From positions 1-29,062 of the forward strand of contig JBMNOV010000022.1 of the NCBI GenBank assembly GCA_050943255.1: DNA of 29,062 bases. Direction: 5' to 3'. The stretch is from UBA4844 sp050943255 (lineage in GTDB: Bacteria > Bacillota > Syntrophomonadia > Syntrophomonadales > Syntrophomonadaceae). The notes under the pieces were generated by a model. That model worked only from the letters and a program-made list of their open reading frames with translations, did not search any database and was not told the origin of the DNA. The number at the start of each line of letters is the position of its first letter. The stretch's first letter is position 1. The position numbers and the translations under genes were made by a program. This document shows, in pieces, positions 6,627 to 14,701 of this stretch.

Positions 6627-8021
6627 TTAATTAAACCGGATTACCTCAAAACGTTCGATTTTATAGTTCTCAGAAGGTGAAATTCCAGCTTTTTTAAGGG
6701 CTATAAAAAGCTGTTCCTCAACCGTATCTACACCCTCCAGGTCGGGTAGCAACAGCCCCCGGCGTTTGCCTTTGGAAACAATTACCCCATATCTCTTGGG
6801 GTCCAGATCCTCCTGGCTGCATGGTTGAGCCTCTCCCAGCACATCGACAGAATATACAATATCCTCTAGTTCGGTCTGGCTGATTGGCAAAAAACGAGGG
6901 TCAGCAGTCCCGGCACTTATAGCATTATGGGCTATTTCCTGTGCTAAGTTACTATAGACTGCTGTTATCGTGCCTATACATCCCCTTAATTGACCATTTT
7001 TCTTGAGGGAAACAAAGACCCCTGCCTTTTTCCTTTCTAGCTCTTCCATTTCCGGGGGTAGATTTAAAATATTCTTATTTCTAATATATTCTTCCATTAC
7101 CATCCGAGCCCAGCGTACAGGCATGCTTTCATTACTGCGCTTTTGCTTTATATCTTGTCTACATTTCTCCCGCAGTTCTTGCAGTAAACTTTTAGCATCC
7201 TGGATAGGCAAGAAACCAGCAGTGAGATAGCCTACTCCAAATGGCCCTTCATAACTAAATATTTGTGTATTAAACTGCTTGCTATCCAAGGCTCCAAACA
7301 TAATTACCAGGGATCGATAACCACATTCGCCAGCATTTTCACGTATCTTTTCCGGAATGTTTAAAAATCCCCTAACATCACCTTGACCCAGCCTATTTTT
7401 TACTTCATAGTCAAACCTCTCGCCATCTGGATGGTAATTGTAGGGTCCTTCATTTTTTAGCCGGTGTGACATATCTCCTGATGCAATTATTGCCACTCGC
7501 CGACCGAGTGCTTTAGCCGCATCGCGGATAAGAGTGCCAAAACTATATAGTTCAAGTATAGGCAAGAAGGCAATACTAATAGCTACAATATTAACCTCCC
7601 CCAACCCTGCCTCCTTGAGATAGTGTAAAGGTACCATTATCCCATGATCTAGCCGGGGGTTAAGCCGATTATTTAGGGCAGTATCCTTGTCCAACAATAT
7701 TACATCTATATCGGCAAGGCTAGATTTCCGGGCTATTTCATTTAATAATGCAAAATCATTATCATAGCTTGCCTTTATTTGAGGATTACCAAAATTGGCG
7801 AAATCGCCTTCCAATTTAGAATCAGCTAAAATTGAAATAGCATCTGCAAAAACATTACCATGTGGTGTTATAAAAACAATGGTTTCAGGACAGCTTTCGA
7901 TCAGTTGCCTAGCCATCTGCTGCATACCCTTTTCACTTGCGACTACCTCTTTCATCTGATCCCCACCAATTTCCGGAATCAGAAGGGGGGGATGAGGTGA
8001 TAGGGCTGCATAAGTAATCAT
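6627..8021 (-). CDS. Fused Memo-like / AMMECR1-domain protein (AmmeMemoRadiSam proteins B and A)
   Basis: Residues 1-270 form a Memo domain, related to the LigB-type extradiol dioxygenase fold. Visible histidines are H10 in SPHPPLL, H54 in ITPHGN, H126 in DHGIMVPLHY and H186 in SGDMSHRL, and C233 lies in GECGYRS. Residues about 295-464 form an AMMECR1 domain with the signature LRGCIG (345-350) and a TADPRF..PIS block. Here both parts lie in one 464-residue chain, while some genomes encode them separately. AAGGAGG lies directly before the ATG. The domain set and the adjoining radical SAM gene define the AmmeMemoRadiSam group, whose biochemical role is unknown. The fusion suggests the two domains act together. 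Confidence 0.9.
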   Translation of the reverse strand: MITYAALSPHPPLLIPEIGGDQMKEVVASEKGMQQMARQLIESCPETIVFITPHGNVFADAISILADSKLEGDFANFGNPQIKASYDNDFALLNEIARKSSLADIDVILLDKDTALNNRLNPRLDHGIMVPLHYLKEAGLGEVNIVAISIAFLPILELYSFGTLIRDAAKALGRRVAIIASGDMSHRLKNEGPYNYHPDGERFDYEVKNRLGQGDVRGFLNIPEKIRENAGECGYRSLVIMFGALDSKQFNTQIFSYEGPFGVGYLTAGFLPIQDAKSLLQELREKCRQDIKQKRSNESMPVRWARMVMEEYIRNKNILNLPPEMEELERKKAGVFVSLKKNGQLRGCIGTITAVYSNLAQEIAHNAISAGTADPRFLPISQTELEDIVYSVDVLGEAQPCSQEDLDPKRYGVIVSKGKRRGLLLPDLEGVDTVEEQLFIALKKAGISPSENYKIERFEVIRFN

Positions 8022-8135
8022 CTTTTTTCCTCCTTGTTACTAGAAGTTTTTACGATGCGATAGTTAGGGGAAACTCCTGAAATGATAGCTGATAATTGGC
8101 AGAGCCACTCCCTTTGCCATACCTACCAAATACCG

Positions 8136-8858
8136 CTAGTTTCCTATCTGAGATCTTGCGATTCCAGAAAAAATTGCATAAGCCAGTTTTGACTGGTAGC
8201 TGCTGTCTGCAAGTAATGCCGCTTCACCAAGATTGGAAATAAAACCACATTCGATTAATATTGCCGTCATTTCACTATTATTTAGTACAAAATAGCTCCC
8301 GGGTGCAGCTTTTCTTTTAGTATTCCCTAAGATATTGATTAATTCCTCCTGCACTGTTGTTGCGACTTGTTTACTAAACTCGCATTTGGGCTTATAAAAT
8401 GTCTGGGCTCCTGTCCACACTGAATTGGGAACTGCATTAGTATGAATACTTACGTATAAATCTGCTTGAGCCTTATTAGCTTTTTCGACCCGTTTTTTCA
8501 TGTCTTCACGTTTGTGCTGGCCAATAGTTCCAGTAAATTCATCTCCAGCTAAGTCACTTTCGTTTTCCCTGAGCATTATAACCCTGGCGCCAGCTTGGCT
8601 CAGGTAGCTAGCTAGTTTTTTGCTAATTTGTAGGGTTATATCACTCTCCACATAGTTACCCCGGGTAGCCCCTTGGTCAAGTCCTCCATGACCAGGATCT
8701 ATCACGATTACTTTATTAGCAACCCCGTAAGATAATACAGCTTGTTCCTTTAACGGCTGAGCTGGTACCAACATAAATAAAACAGCCAAAGTAAATACTC
8801 CAGTAATTGCTAATATAGCCTTCCTACGGGAAATTAAAAAAACCTTGCCTTTAAACAT
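8136..8858 (-). CDS. cwlD: N-acetylmuramoyl-L-alanine amidase CwlD
   Basis: A zinc amidase of the Amidase_3 family. In spore-formers CwlD removes peptide side chains from cortex muramic acid, leading to muramic-delta-lactam, which is needed for germination. Residues 10-32 form a hydrophobic N-terminal segment, either a signal or an anchor. The catalytic domain carries H57 (DPGHGG), E71 (YVESD), H139 (VSIHTN) and E203 (LIECGF), matching the zinc ligands and catalytic glutamate. The 240-residue length and position next to rpsI match cwlD of Bacillus. This implies, but does not prove, that the organism sporulates. A general autolysin is the alternative. Confidence 0.88.
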   Translation of the reverse strand: MFKGKVFLISRRKAILAITGVFTLAVLFMLVPAQPLKEQAVLSYGVANKVIVIDPGHGGLDQGATRGNYVESDITLQISKKLASYLSQAGARVIMLRENESDLAGDEFTGTIGQHKREDMKKRVEKANKAQADLYVSIHTNAVPNSVWTGAQTFYKPKCEFSKQVATTVQEELINILGNTKRKAAPGSYFVLNNSEMTAILIECGFISNLGEAALLADSSYQSKLAYAIFSGIARSQIGN

Positions 8859-8921
8859 TAACTTGCCCCCGCCTTGTATTTTTATTTCTTATATATGCAG
8901 GAGCATCACCAATTAAGTATT

Positions 8922-8953
8922 AAAAAACCTCCCTGAAAATCAAGGAGGTTTTT
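8922..8953 (-). terminator. Terminator after rpsI
   Basis: AAAAACCTCC and GGAGGTTTTT pair perfectly (8923-8932 with 8944-8953) around an 11-base loop. On the minus strand the stem ends in six T residues. It stands 12 bases past the rpsI stop and closes the rplM-rpsI transcript. Its A-rich 5' arm makes it look bidirectional, but the only convergent candidate would be on the plus strand, where no gene is seen. Confidence 0.9.
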
Positions 8954-8965
8954 ACTATCATATAA

Positions 8966-9358
8966 TTAGCGTTTCGAATATTGTGGGGCTTTTCTGGCCT
9001 TATGCAAACCGTATTTCTTTCTCTCCTTCATCCGCTGGTCACGGGTTAAAAATCCGCTTTTCCTTAATAAGGGTCTTAAATCTGGATTAGCTTCTGCCAA
9101 TGCCCTGGCAATACCTAATTGTATCGCACCTGCCTGGCCGCTAACCCCGCCACCATGTACGCGGCATAATACATTAAAACGTCCCAGCATTTCAGTTAAA
9201 GCCAGAGGTTGTTGAACGATCAGGCGACTCGTTTGATTGGGAAAGAAGTCTTCAAAACTTCTATTATTAATAGTAATCTGGCCATCGCCTGGAACTAGTC
9301 TAACTCTAGCCACGGCTTCCTTTCTTCTTCCAGTTCCCCAGTACTGTACCTTTGCCAT
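8966..9358 (-). CDS. rpsI: 30S ribosomal protein S9
   Basis: S9 belongs to the 30S head, and its C-terminal tail reaches the P-site tRNA. The 130 residues are full length: YWGTGRRKEAVARVRL at the start, GGGVSGQAGAIQLGIARAL in the middle, and the conserved GLHKARKAPQYSKR end whose final Lys-Arg contacts tRNA. GGAGG stands 6 bases before the ATG. It follows rplM by 11 bases, the usual pairing, and is followed by a strong terminator. Confidence 0.98.
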   Translation of the reverse strand: MAKVQYWGTGRRKEAVARVRLVPGDGQITINNRSFEDFFPNQTSRLIVQQPLALTEMLGRFNVLCRVHGGGVSGQAGAIQLGIARALAEANPDLRPLLRKSGFLTRDQRMKERKKYGLHKARKAPQYSKR

Positions 9359-9369
9359 ACTGATCCTCC

Positions 9370-9804
9370 TTAACCTCTTAACTCACGAAGTATTGGTTGC
9401 TGTGCTTCATGGGGATGGGTGCTTCCCCGGTAGACTTTAAGCTTTTTAAGCATTTTAGCACCTAAACGATTATGTGGCAACATCCCTTTAACAGCTAGTT
9501 CAATTGCTTTTTCCGGCCTTTTCTGTAAGAACAGCCGGTAAGTCATTTCTTTTAGGCCACCGGGATAACCGGAATGGTGTCTATACTTCTTCTGATCCAG
9601 CTTATTACCTGTAAGCTTAATCTTATCTGCATTAATAACAATTACAAAATCACCTGTATCAACATGCGGTGTGTAGGTAGGTTTATGTTTTCCTCGCAAA
9701 ATGGAGGCTACTTCCGAAGACAATCTGCCCAATGTCTGACCCGCAGCATCAATTACGTACCACGAACGGGTGACTTCCTCAGGCTTGGCCATAAACGTTT
9801 TCAA
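9370..9804 (-). CDS. rplM: 50S ribosomal protein L13
   Basis: An early 50S assembly protein. The 144 residues include WYVIDAAGQTLGRLSSEVA, the HVDTGDFVIVINADKI block and the GMLPHNRLG motif. The start is TTG at 9804, with AGGAGG 7 bases upstream; the next ATG is four codons in. A promoter and a structured leader precede it, so rplM-rpsI is transcribed separately from truA and may be autoregulated by L13. Confidence 0.98.
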   Translation of the reverse strand: MKTFMAKPEEVTRSWYVIDAAGQTLGRLSSEVASILRGKHKPTYTPHVDTGDFVIVINADKIKLTGNKLDQKKYRHHSGYPGGLKEMTYRLFLQKRPEKAIELAVKGMLPHNRLGAKMLKKLKVYRGSTHPHEAQQPILRELRG

Positions 9805-9841
9805 GTCTTTCCCTCCTGTACTATTAACAATTCCACTTCTT

Positions 9842-9895
9842 ATCCCTTATCTAATACCTATTAACGGGGCGGGAAACAGGTATATATACAGGGAT
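9842..9895 (-). promoter_or_regulatory. L13-type ribosomal protein leader
   Basis: The untranslated leader of rplM folds as two stacked helices: ATCCCT (9890-9895) with AGGGAT (9842-9847) outside, and ATACCT (9878-9883) with AGGTAT (9854-9859) inside, enclosing a C-rich loop. An L13 leader family is known upstream of rplM-rpsI in Firmicutes and is thought to mediate autoregulation. Placement and architecture fit, but the covariance match was not tested. Confidence 0.6.
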
Positions 9896-9904
9896 TTCTT
9901 TTTA

Positions 9905-9934
9905 ATGATAGCCAAACTCACCTGCCTTTGTCAA
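9905..9934 (-). promoter_or_regulatory. Promoter of rplM-rpsI
   Basis: A perfect TTGACA (9929-9934) is followed after 18 bases by TATCAT (9905-9910), a sigma-A type promoter. Initiation near 9898 would begin the transcript just before the L13 leader. It lies in the 201-base gap between truA and rplM. Confidence 0.8.
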
Positions 9935-10005
9935 TAAAGCTAATTGATTTATTCTATTTCAGTAAAGGCAATCTATCTTGATAGCTAAGCAAATATGAAG
10001 ATTGG

Positions 10006-10752
10006 TTAATATTTTACTTTTACCAGATAAAGCCCCTGTGGTGGAGCAGTTGGGCCTGCCTGGGTACGATCCTGTGCTGCTAATATTTTCTCAATAGTTT
10101 TAGTTGCATTATTAGCCCAGTGAACTTTTGCCCCAATTTCTAGCAATGTGCCTGTAATTATCCTTACCATATTATATAAAAAACCATCAGCCTCAATCTT
10201 CAACTTTAAATATGATCCCTCCTCCTGTATCTGGCAATTCATAATATTGCGTTCAAATGTTTTGGCACTATGCCCGCTGGCGCAAAAGGACTTGAAATTA
10301 TGCTTACCCTGTAAAACTCTACAAGCATCCTGCATCGCAGGTAAATTAAGAGATTTAGTGCAACAAAGAGCGTAATTGCGTTTAAATACGACCCCTTGCT
10401 GCTCCCGGTAAATGATATAATGATAAATCTTGCTTTTAGCATGGAAACGAGGATGGAAATCAGGATCCGCTTCCATACTACTAATAGCTTTAATGTCGGG
10501 CGGAAGAAAACTATTTAATGCCAAACTCCAATTATGTCCTGGAATATTAGAATTACTATCAAACGCTATTACCTGACCCTGAGCGTGAACACCAGCATCA
10601 GTACGGCCAGCACATAGAATTGATACATTTTCTTTACTTATACGTTTAATGGCACCTTGAATCTCGGCCTGAATGGTATTGGCATTATTTTGGATTTGAA
10701 AGCCATGATAAGCACTTCCATCATACTCTATGGTCATTTTAATCCTAGCCAA
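10006..10752 (-). CDS. truA: tRNA pseudouridine(38-40) synthase TruA
   Basis: TruA isomerises uridines 38-40 in the tRNA anticodon stem-loop. The 248-residue protein has the family N-terminus (EYDGSAYHGFQIQ), the catalytic aspartate D52 in AGRTDAGVHA, the FHPRFHAKSKIYHY block and the C-terminal DGFLYNMVRIITG. The start is TTG at 10752 with AGGAG 7 bases upstream; an ATG five codons in is a weaker choice, since it would cut into the first strand. It lies 60 bases after ecfT. Confidence 0.96.
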   Translation of the reverse strand: MARIKMTIEYDGSAYHGFQIQNNANTIQAEIQGAIKRISKENVSILCAGRTDAGVHAQGQVIAFDSNSNIPGHNWSLALNSFLPPDIKAISSMEADPDFHPRFHAKSKIYHYIIYREQQGVVFKRNYALCCTKSLNLPAMQDACRVLQGKHNFKSFCASGHSAKTFERNIMNCQIQEEGSYLKLKIEADGFLYNMVRIITGTLLEIGAKVHWANNATKTIEKILAAQDRTQAGPTAPPQGLYLVKVKY

Positions 10753-10812
10753 GTAAATTCTCCTTTTGCTTTATTAAGCCTCAAACACAAAATAGCAATT
10801 CCCGACGACATG

Positions 10813-11601
10813 TCAAATTACTATAACAATTGTCAAAACAATAGTTATAGATATTATATAAACATAATCTATTAAGGTTAGCTCAAGTTCATTAAGCCTG
10901 GTTCTACCCTCGCCCCCGTTATATGCCCGGGCTTCCATGGCCTGGCTTAATTCCTCCGCCCGTTGTATGGAGATTCTTAATAGAGGTAATAACCAAGCAA
11001 ATAAATTTCTTATTCGACTTGAAAGATTTCCTACTCTAAAATCTGCTCCCCGGCATAGTTGAGCTTTTCTTATTCTTTCGGCTTCATCCATAAATAGTGG
11101 TATAAAACGTAAACTAATAGTCATTATCATAACTAGTTCATGTACCGAAAAGCCTAGTTTGGACAAAGGACTTAAAATTTTTTCCAGCCCATCCATCATC
11201 GCTACCGGAGTGGTAGTAGCAGTTAATAAACGTATAATAAAAAGTAATAATGTAAACCTAAGGATAAAGGATAGTGCGATTTCTAAGCCTTCATAACTAA
11301 TTTTTATTATATAAAAAGTAAATAAACTTTTACCTGGGATTAGCAGAATCTGCAAAACGACTGTTACTAACACGATAATTAGGAACGACCTAAAGGCTGG
11401 CCACAGGTCCACCGCTTTTAATTGGCTCAGTTTAAATAGTATTAAAGCCACCAGATAAATAAAAATTAGCTCCAACGACAGGGGGGTTGCGAAAGTAACC
11501 AGGATAAATAGCAAACTAGTAATTATTTTAACGCGTGGGTCAAGCCGATGTATAATTGACTCGCTTGGTATGTATTGACCTAAACTTATACTTCCAAACA
11601 T
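10813..11601 (-). CDS. ecfT: ECF transporter transmembrane component EcfT
   Basis: The shared membrane scaffold of energy-coupling-factor vitamin and metal transporters, coupling the EcfA ATPases to exchangeable S components. The protein has about five hydrophobic segments and two cytoplasmic coupling motifs, the LCRGADFR block and MEARAYNGG, matching the Ala-Arg-Gly/Ala motifs of the family. ATG at 11601 is chosen because AGGAG ends 4 bases before it; a TTG at 11613 lies upstream of that site. No S-component gene is in the window, which fits a group II module shared by several scattered S proteins. Confidence 0.93.
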   Translation of the reverse strand: MFGSISLGQYIPSESIIHRLDPRVKIITSLLFILVTFATPLSLELIFIYLVALILFKLSQLKAVDLWPAFRSFLIIVLVTVVLQILLIPGKSLFTFYIIKISYEGLEIALSFILRFTLLLFIIRLLTATTTPVAMMDGLEKILSPLSKLGFSVHELVMIMTISLRFIPLFMDEAERIRKAQLCRGADFRVGNLSSRIRNLFAWLLPLLRISIQRAEELSQAMEARAYNGGEGRTRLNELELTLIDYVYIISITIVLTIVIVI

Positions 11602-11615
11602 AATACTCCTCAAGT

Positions 11616-11688
11616 GACAATTGTATAATTAACAATTAATAGCTTATAGATGAAAACTTCCGCAGTCTTTTGTCAATTTACAATTGTC
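11616..11688. repeat. 10-bp inverted repeat and 11-bp direct repeat in the ecfA2-ecfT gap
   Basis: GACAATTGTA at 11616-11625 is matched by its exact complement at 11679-11688, which covers the last codons of ecfA2. In addition the minus strand holds TTGACAAAAGA twice, about 20 bases apart, at the ecfA2 3' end. The spacer is AT-rich. The arrangement could fold around the ecfT translation start or be an operator; neither is shown. Confidence 0.45.
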
Positions 11689-12547
11689 TTTTGTCAACTT
11701 TTAACTGTTTTGCAATCTGTTGGGCTATGGCAGATACGCTCAAATTACTAGTTTCCAGATTCCAGCCTCTTTGTAGCAAGTGATATGTTACCTCCAGGTG
11801 AGGTGGTAAATCTATTCCTAGATTTTTTATTTTATCGTAATTATCTAAAAGCTTATCAATGGTTGTATCCAGGGCAATTGTTCCATGATCAATTATAATG
11901 AGACGCTGGCACATGCATAGCAGATGGCTAAAATTATGGGTAACCATTACTACGGTTGTGTTGTACTGCTGGTTTATTTTCCGCAAACATGCAAAGATTG
12001 CCTGCCGGCCTTGTAAGTCTAAGCCAGCAGTTGGTTCATCTAAAAGCAGGTGTTTTGGTTTAAGTGCCAAAATACTAGCTATTGCTATTCTTCTTTTTTC
12101 TCCGCTGCTAAGCGCGGTAGTTGGGCGTTGACTATATTCATTAAAGTTAAGGTCAACTTGAGACATAGCTTCTCTAACCCGGTGTTCAACCTTGCTGGGA
12201 TCAAGGTTCATGTTTCTTGGGCCAAAAGCTATTTCATCATATACCTTATCAGCGAAAATTTGCTGTTCGGGATACTGAAATACCATTCCTATTTCCCGCC
12301 TTAATCCCACCAGCTCTTTGCGCTTCATTTTGGCAAGATTATTTTCATTATAGAATACGATACCTCTTTCAGCTTTTAGAAGTGCGTTAAGTAATTGTAG
12401 GAGTGTAGATTTGCCGGAACCTGCAACTCCCATGACACCCAGCATTTCCCCATCATTTATCTCTAAATTCACACCTTTTATAGCTTCCTGAGCAAAATAC
12501 ATACCTTTTTGGTATATATAAAAAACATCTTCTAGGTTAAACGGCAT
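11678..12547 (-). CDS. ecfA2: ECF transporter ATPase EcfA2
   Basis: One of the two ABC ATPases of the ECF module. Walker A is GVAGSGKST (40-48), the Q-loop glutamine is Q91 (VFQYPEQQ), the ABC signature is LSSGE (146-150) and Walker B is HLLLDEP (166-172), with the switch histidine in VTHNFSH. The signature departs from the common LSGGQ. Since the EcfA1 partner keeps LSGGQ, one composite ATP site may be less standard. The ATG overlaps the end of ecfA1 by 16 bases and has only a weak binding site, suggesting coupled translation. The C-terminus (about 225-289) is the family's extra dimer-contact domain. Confidence 0.95.
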   Translation of the reverse strand: MPFNLEDVFYIYQKGMYFAQEAIKGVNLEINDGEMLGVMGVAGSGKSTLLQLLNALLKAERGIVFYNENNLAKMKRKELVGLRREIGMVFQYPEQQIFADKVYDEIAFGPRNMNLDPSKVEHRVREAMSQVDLNFNEYSQRPTTALSSGEKRRIAIASILALKPKHLLLDEPTAGLDLQGRQAIFACLRKINQQYNTTVVMVTHNFSHLLCMCQRLIIIDHGTIALDTTIDKLLDNYDKIKNLGIDLPPHLEVTYHLLQRGWNLETSNLSVSAIAQQIAKQLKVDKRQL

Positions 12548-13356
12548 AGCCTATTCACCAGGCTTTCAATATCAATAATATCACCGGCATTATTAATTTC
12601 TGGTTTTAGATTAAGCTCCTCGATAAAGCTGTTAATCTCCAGTGGTTCTATTCCCATATTAACAATTTCCGAACCTTGAGCTATAATCTCCGCACTAGTA
12701 CCTATAAATTTTATTTTCCCATGATCCATGATGACAATTCGGTCCGCTTGGATAGCTTCTTCAAGACTATGAGTTATCAAGATAAGGGTTATTCCCTTTT
12801 GCTCACGCACCTTTTTTAATAAGTTTAATAATTCTTTTCTTCCCTGCGGATCCAACATAGAGAATGGCTCATCCAATACTAAATATGTGGGCAGCATTGC
12901 TAACAAGCCAGCAATACATATTCTCTGCTTTTGCCCTCCAGACAAAAGATAAGGAGGATATTTGGCATAATCCTCCATTGATACCATCCTGAGGGCGGTA
13001 TCTACCCTTTTTCGTATTTCTATTGGTTTAAGCCCTAAATTTTCAGGTCCAAAAGCTATTTCTTCTTCTACCAAGTTAGAGAGCAACTGGTTATCAGGAT
13101 CGGGAAATAACAATCCTACCCTTTTTCTAATTTCGACCAGATTTTCAGGATATGTACTCTTTAGTCCATCAATACTTACTTCTCCTTGCCCAGGCTGAAT
13201 TAGAGCATTTAACAAACGAGCAAGTGTAGATTTTCCGGAGCCATTCCTGCCCATGATAGCAATAAATTCATTTTCATAGATATCCAGGCTTAGATTACAT
13301 ACCGCAGGTCGATAACTTTTAGGATAAGTATAACTTACACCTGTAACCCTAATCAT
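12532..13356 (-). CDS. ecfA1: ECF transporter ATPase EcfA1
   Basis: The second ABC ATPase of the ECF module, with a complete set of motifs: Walker A GRNGSGKST (36-44), Q-loop Q90 in FPDPDNQ, signature LSGGQ (138-142), Walker B LVLDEP (159-164) and switch histidine in LITHSLEEA. The 274-residue length fits. It starts five bases after rplQ ends, with AAGGA as binding site inside that junction. The order rplQ-ecfA1-ecfA2-ecfT-truA is the same as in Bacillus subtilis, which decides the assignment over other cobalt/nickel-type ATPases. Confidence 0.95.
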   Translation of the reverse strand: MIRVTGVSYTYPKSYRPAVCNLSLDIYENEFIAIMGRNGSGKSTLARLLNALIQPGQGEVSIDGLKSTYPENLVEIRKRVGLLFPDPDNQLLSNLVEEEIAFGPENLGLKPIEIRKRVDTALRMVSMEDYAKYPPYLLSGGQKQRICIAGLLAMLPTYLVLDEPFSMLDPQGRKELLNLLKKVREQKGITLILITHSLEEAIQADRIVIMDHGKIKFIGTSAEIIAQGSEIVNMGIEPLEINSFIEELNLKPEINNAGDIIDIESLVNRLCRLT

Positions 13357-13361
13357 ATTCC

Positions 13362-13703
13362 TTATGCCAATAATTCTAATATAGCCATCGGTGCACCATC
13401 ACCTTTTCGATTTCCGATCTTGGTCAAGCGGGTATATCCACCTTGACGTTCGCTATAGCGTGGTGCTATTTCTTTAAACAGTTTAAAAACTACATCTTCA
13501 CTAGTAAGATAGGAGAGTGCCTGCCGACGCGCATGCAAGTCTCCTCTCTTTCCCAAGGTAATCATTTTTTCAGCCAAACTTCTAATTTCTTTCGCTCTTG
13601 TCTCTGTAGTAACTATTTTACCCTTGTCTAGCAAAGAGGTAACTGCATTACGCAGTACTGCTCTTCTATGGTCACTCCTCAAGCCTAATCTACGATAAGC
13701 CAT
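13362..13703 (-). CDS. rplQ: 50S ribosomal protein L17
   Basis: L17 lies near the exit tunnel of the large subunit. The full 113-residue bacterial form is present, with RLGLRSDHRRAVLRN at the start, the TTETRAKE loop and the terminal GGYTRLTKIGNRKGDGAPMA block. ATG start with AGGAGG upstream. It follows rpoA by 15 bases. Confidence 0.98.
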   Translation of the reverse strand: MAYRRLGLRSDHRRAVLRNAVTSLLDKGKIVTTETRAKEIRSLAEKMITLGKRGDLHARRQALSYLTSEDVVFKLFKEIAPRYSERQGGYTRLTKIGNRKGDGAPMAILELLA

Positions 13704-13718
13704 CTGTTATCCTCCTTT

Positions 13719-14669
13719 CTAATCCTCCGGTTTCTTTAGGGATAGATTCAATTCCTTAAGCTTCCGTTCTATTTCTTCCAGCGACTTCTGGCCTAAATTC
13801 CTAATTTTGCTCATCTCTTCGCGGGTCTTTTCAATTAAATCACCTACGGTATTAATATTTGCCCGCTTTAAGCCATTAGAAGCACGCACAGATAATTCTA
13901 ATTCTTCTATGGCCATTTCTAATACTTTATCTTTCTTTTCTTCCTCCTTTTCTACCAGGATTTCAACTTCGGCATAAGTATCATTAATCTCGGTAAAAAG
14001 CTTAAGGTATTCAATTAGAATCTGAGCCGAAAGGCTTATAGCCTCTTCTGGAGTAATGCTGCCGTTTGTCCATACTTCGAGGATTAGCCGATCATAGTCG
14101 GTTCTTTTTCCAACCCGCGCATTATCAACCGTATAATTAACTCTATTGACCGGACCAAAAATAGAGTCAATTGGTATCAATCCCACTATTTCCTCGTTTT
14201 TATATGGCTGTTGGTCTGCACTAACATAACCACGGCCTCGCTCAACTGTCATCTCAATATTTAGCCGAGCATTCTCATCCAGGGTAGCTATATGCAGGTC
14301 AGGATTAAGTATTTCCACTTCAGCATCCCGCTCTATATCAGCTGCAGTTACATTCTTTTTTCCCTGTTGCTCGAGACGAATAAATTTTCGCTCATTGCCT
14401 TCATACTTTAATATAAGCTTTTTAAAATTAAGAATAATCTCGGTCGTATCTTCAAGTACATTAGGAATTGTAGAAAATTCATGCAAAACTCCATCAATTT
14501 TTAATGATGTTACTGCTGCCCCAGGTAATGACGATAATAACACCCGCCGTAGGGAATTACCTAAAGTCATTCCATATCCTCTTTCCAATGGCTCAATAAT
14601 AAATTTACCGTAATTCGTATCAGTGTCTTTTTCAACACATTCAATACGCGGTTTTTCCATCTCTAGCAC
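13719..14669 (-). CDS. rpoA: RNA polymerase subunit alpha
   Basis: The N-terminal domain (about 1-230) dimerises and begins polymerase assembly; GMTLGNSLRRVLLSSLPG and GYVSADQQ are its hallmarks. A charged linker (EKEEEKKDK) leads to the C-terminal domain (about 250-316), with LSVRASNGLKRANINTVGDL and RNLGQKSLEEI, which binds UP elements and activators. At 316 residues it is a normal Firmicute alpha. GTG at 14669, with AGGAGG at proper spacing, is preferred to the ATG three codons later. Confidence 0.98.
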   Translation of the reverse strand: MLEMEKPRIECVEKDTDTNYGKFIIEPLERGYGMTLGNSLRRVLLSSLPGAAVTSLKIDGVLHEFSTIPNVLEDTTEIILNFKKLILKYEGNERKFIRLEQQGKKNVTAADIERDAEVEILNPDLHIATLDENARLNIEMTVERGRGYVSADQQPYKNEEIVGLIPIDSIFGPVNRVNYTVDNARVGKRTDYDRLILEVWTNGSITPEEAISLSAQILIEYLKLFTEINDTYAEVEILVEKEEEKKDKVLEMAIEELELSVRASNGLKRANINTVGDLIEKTREEMSKIRNLGQKSLEEIERKLKELNLSLKKPED

Positions 14670-14701
14670 TAATTAGCCCCTCCTTCTTTATTAGAGGTGT
14701 T

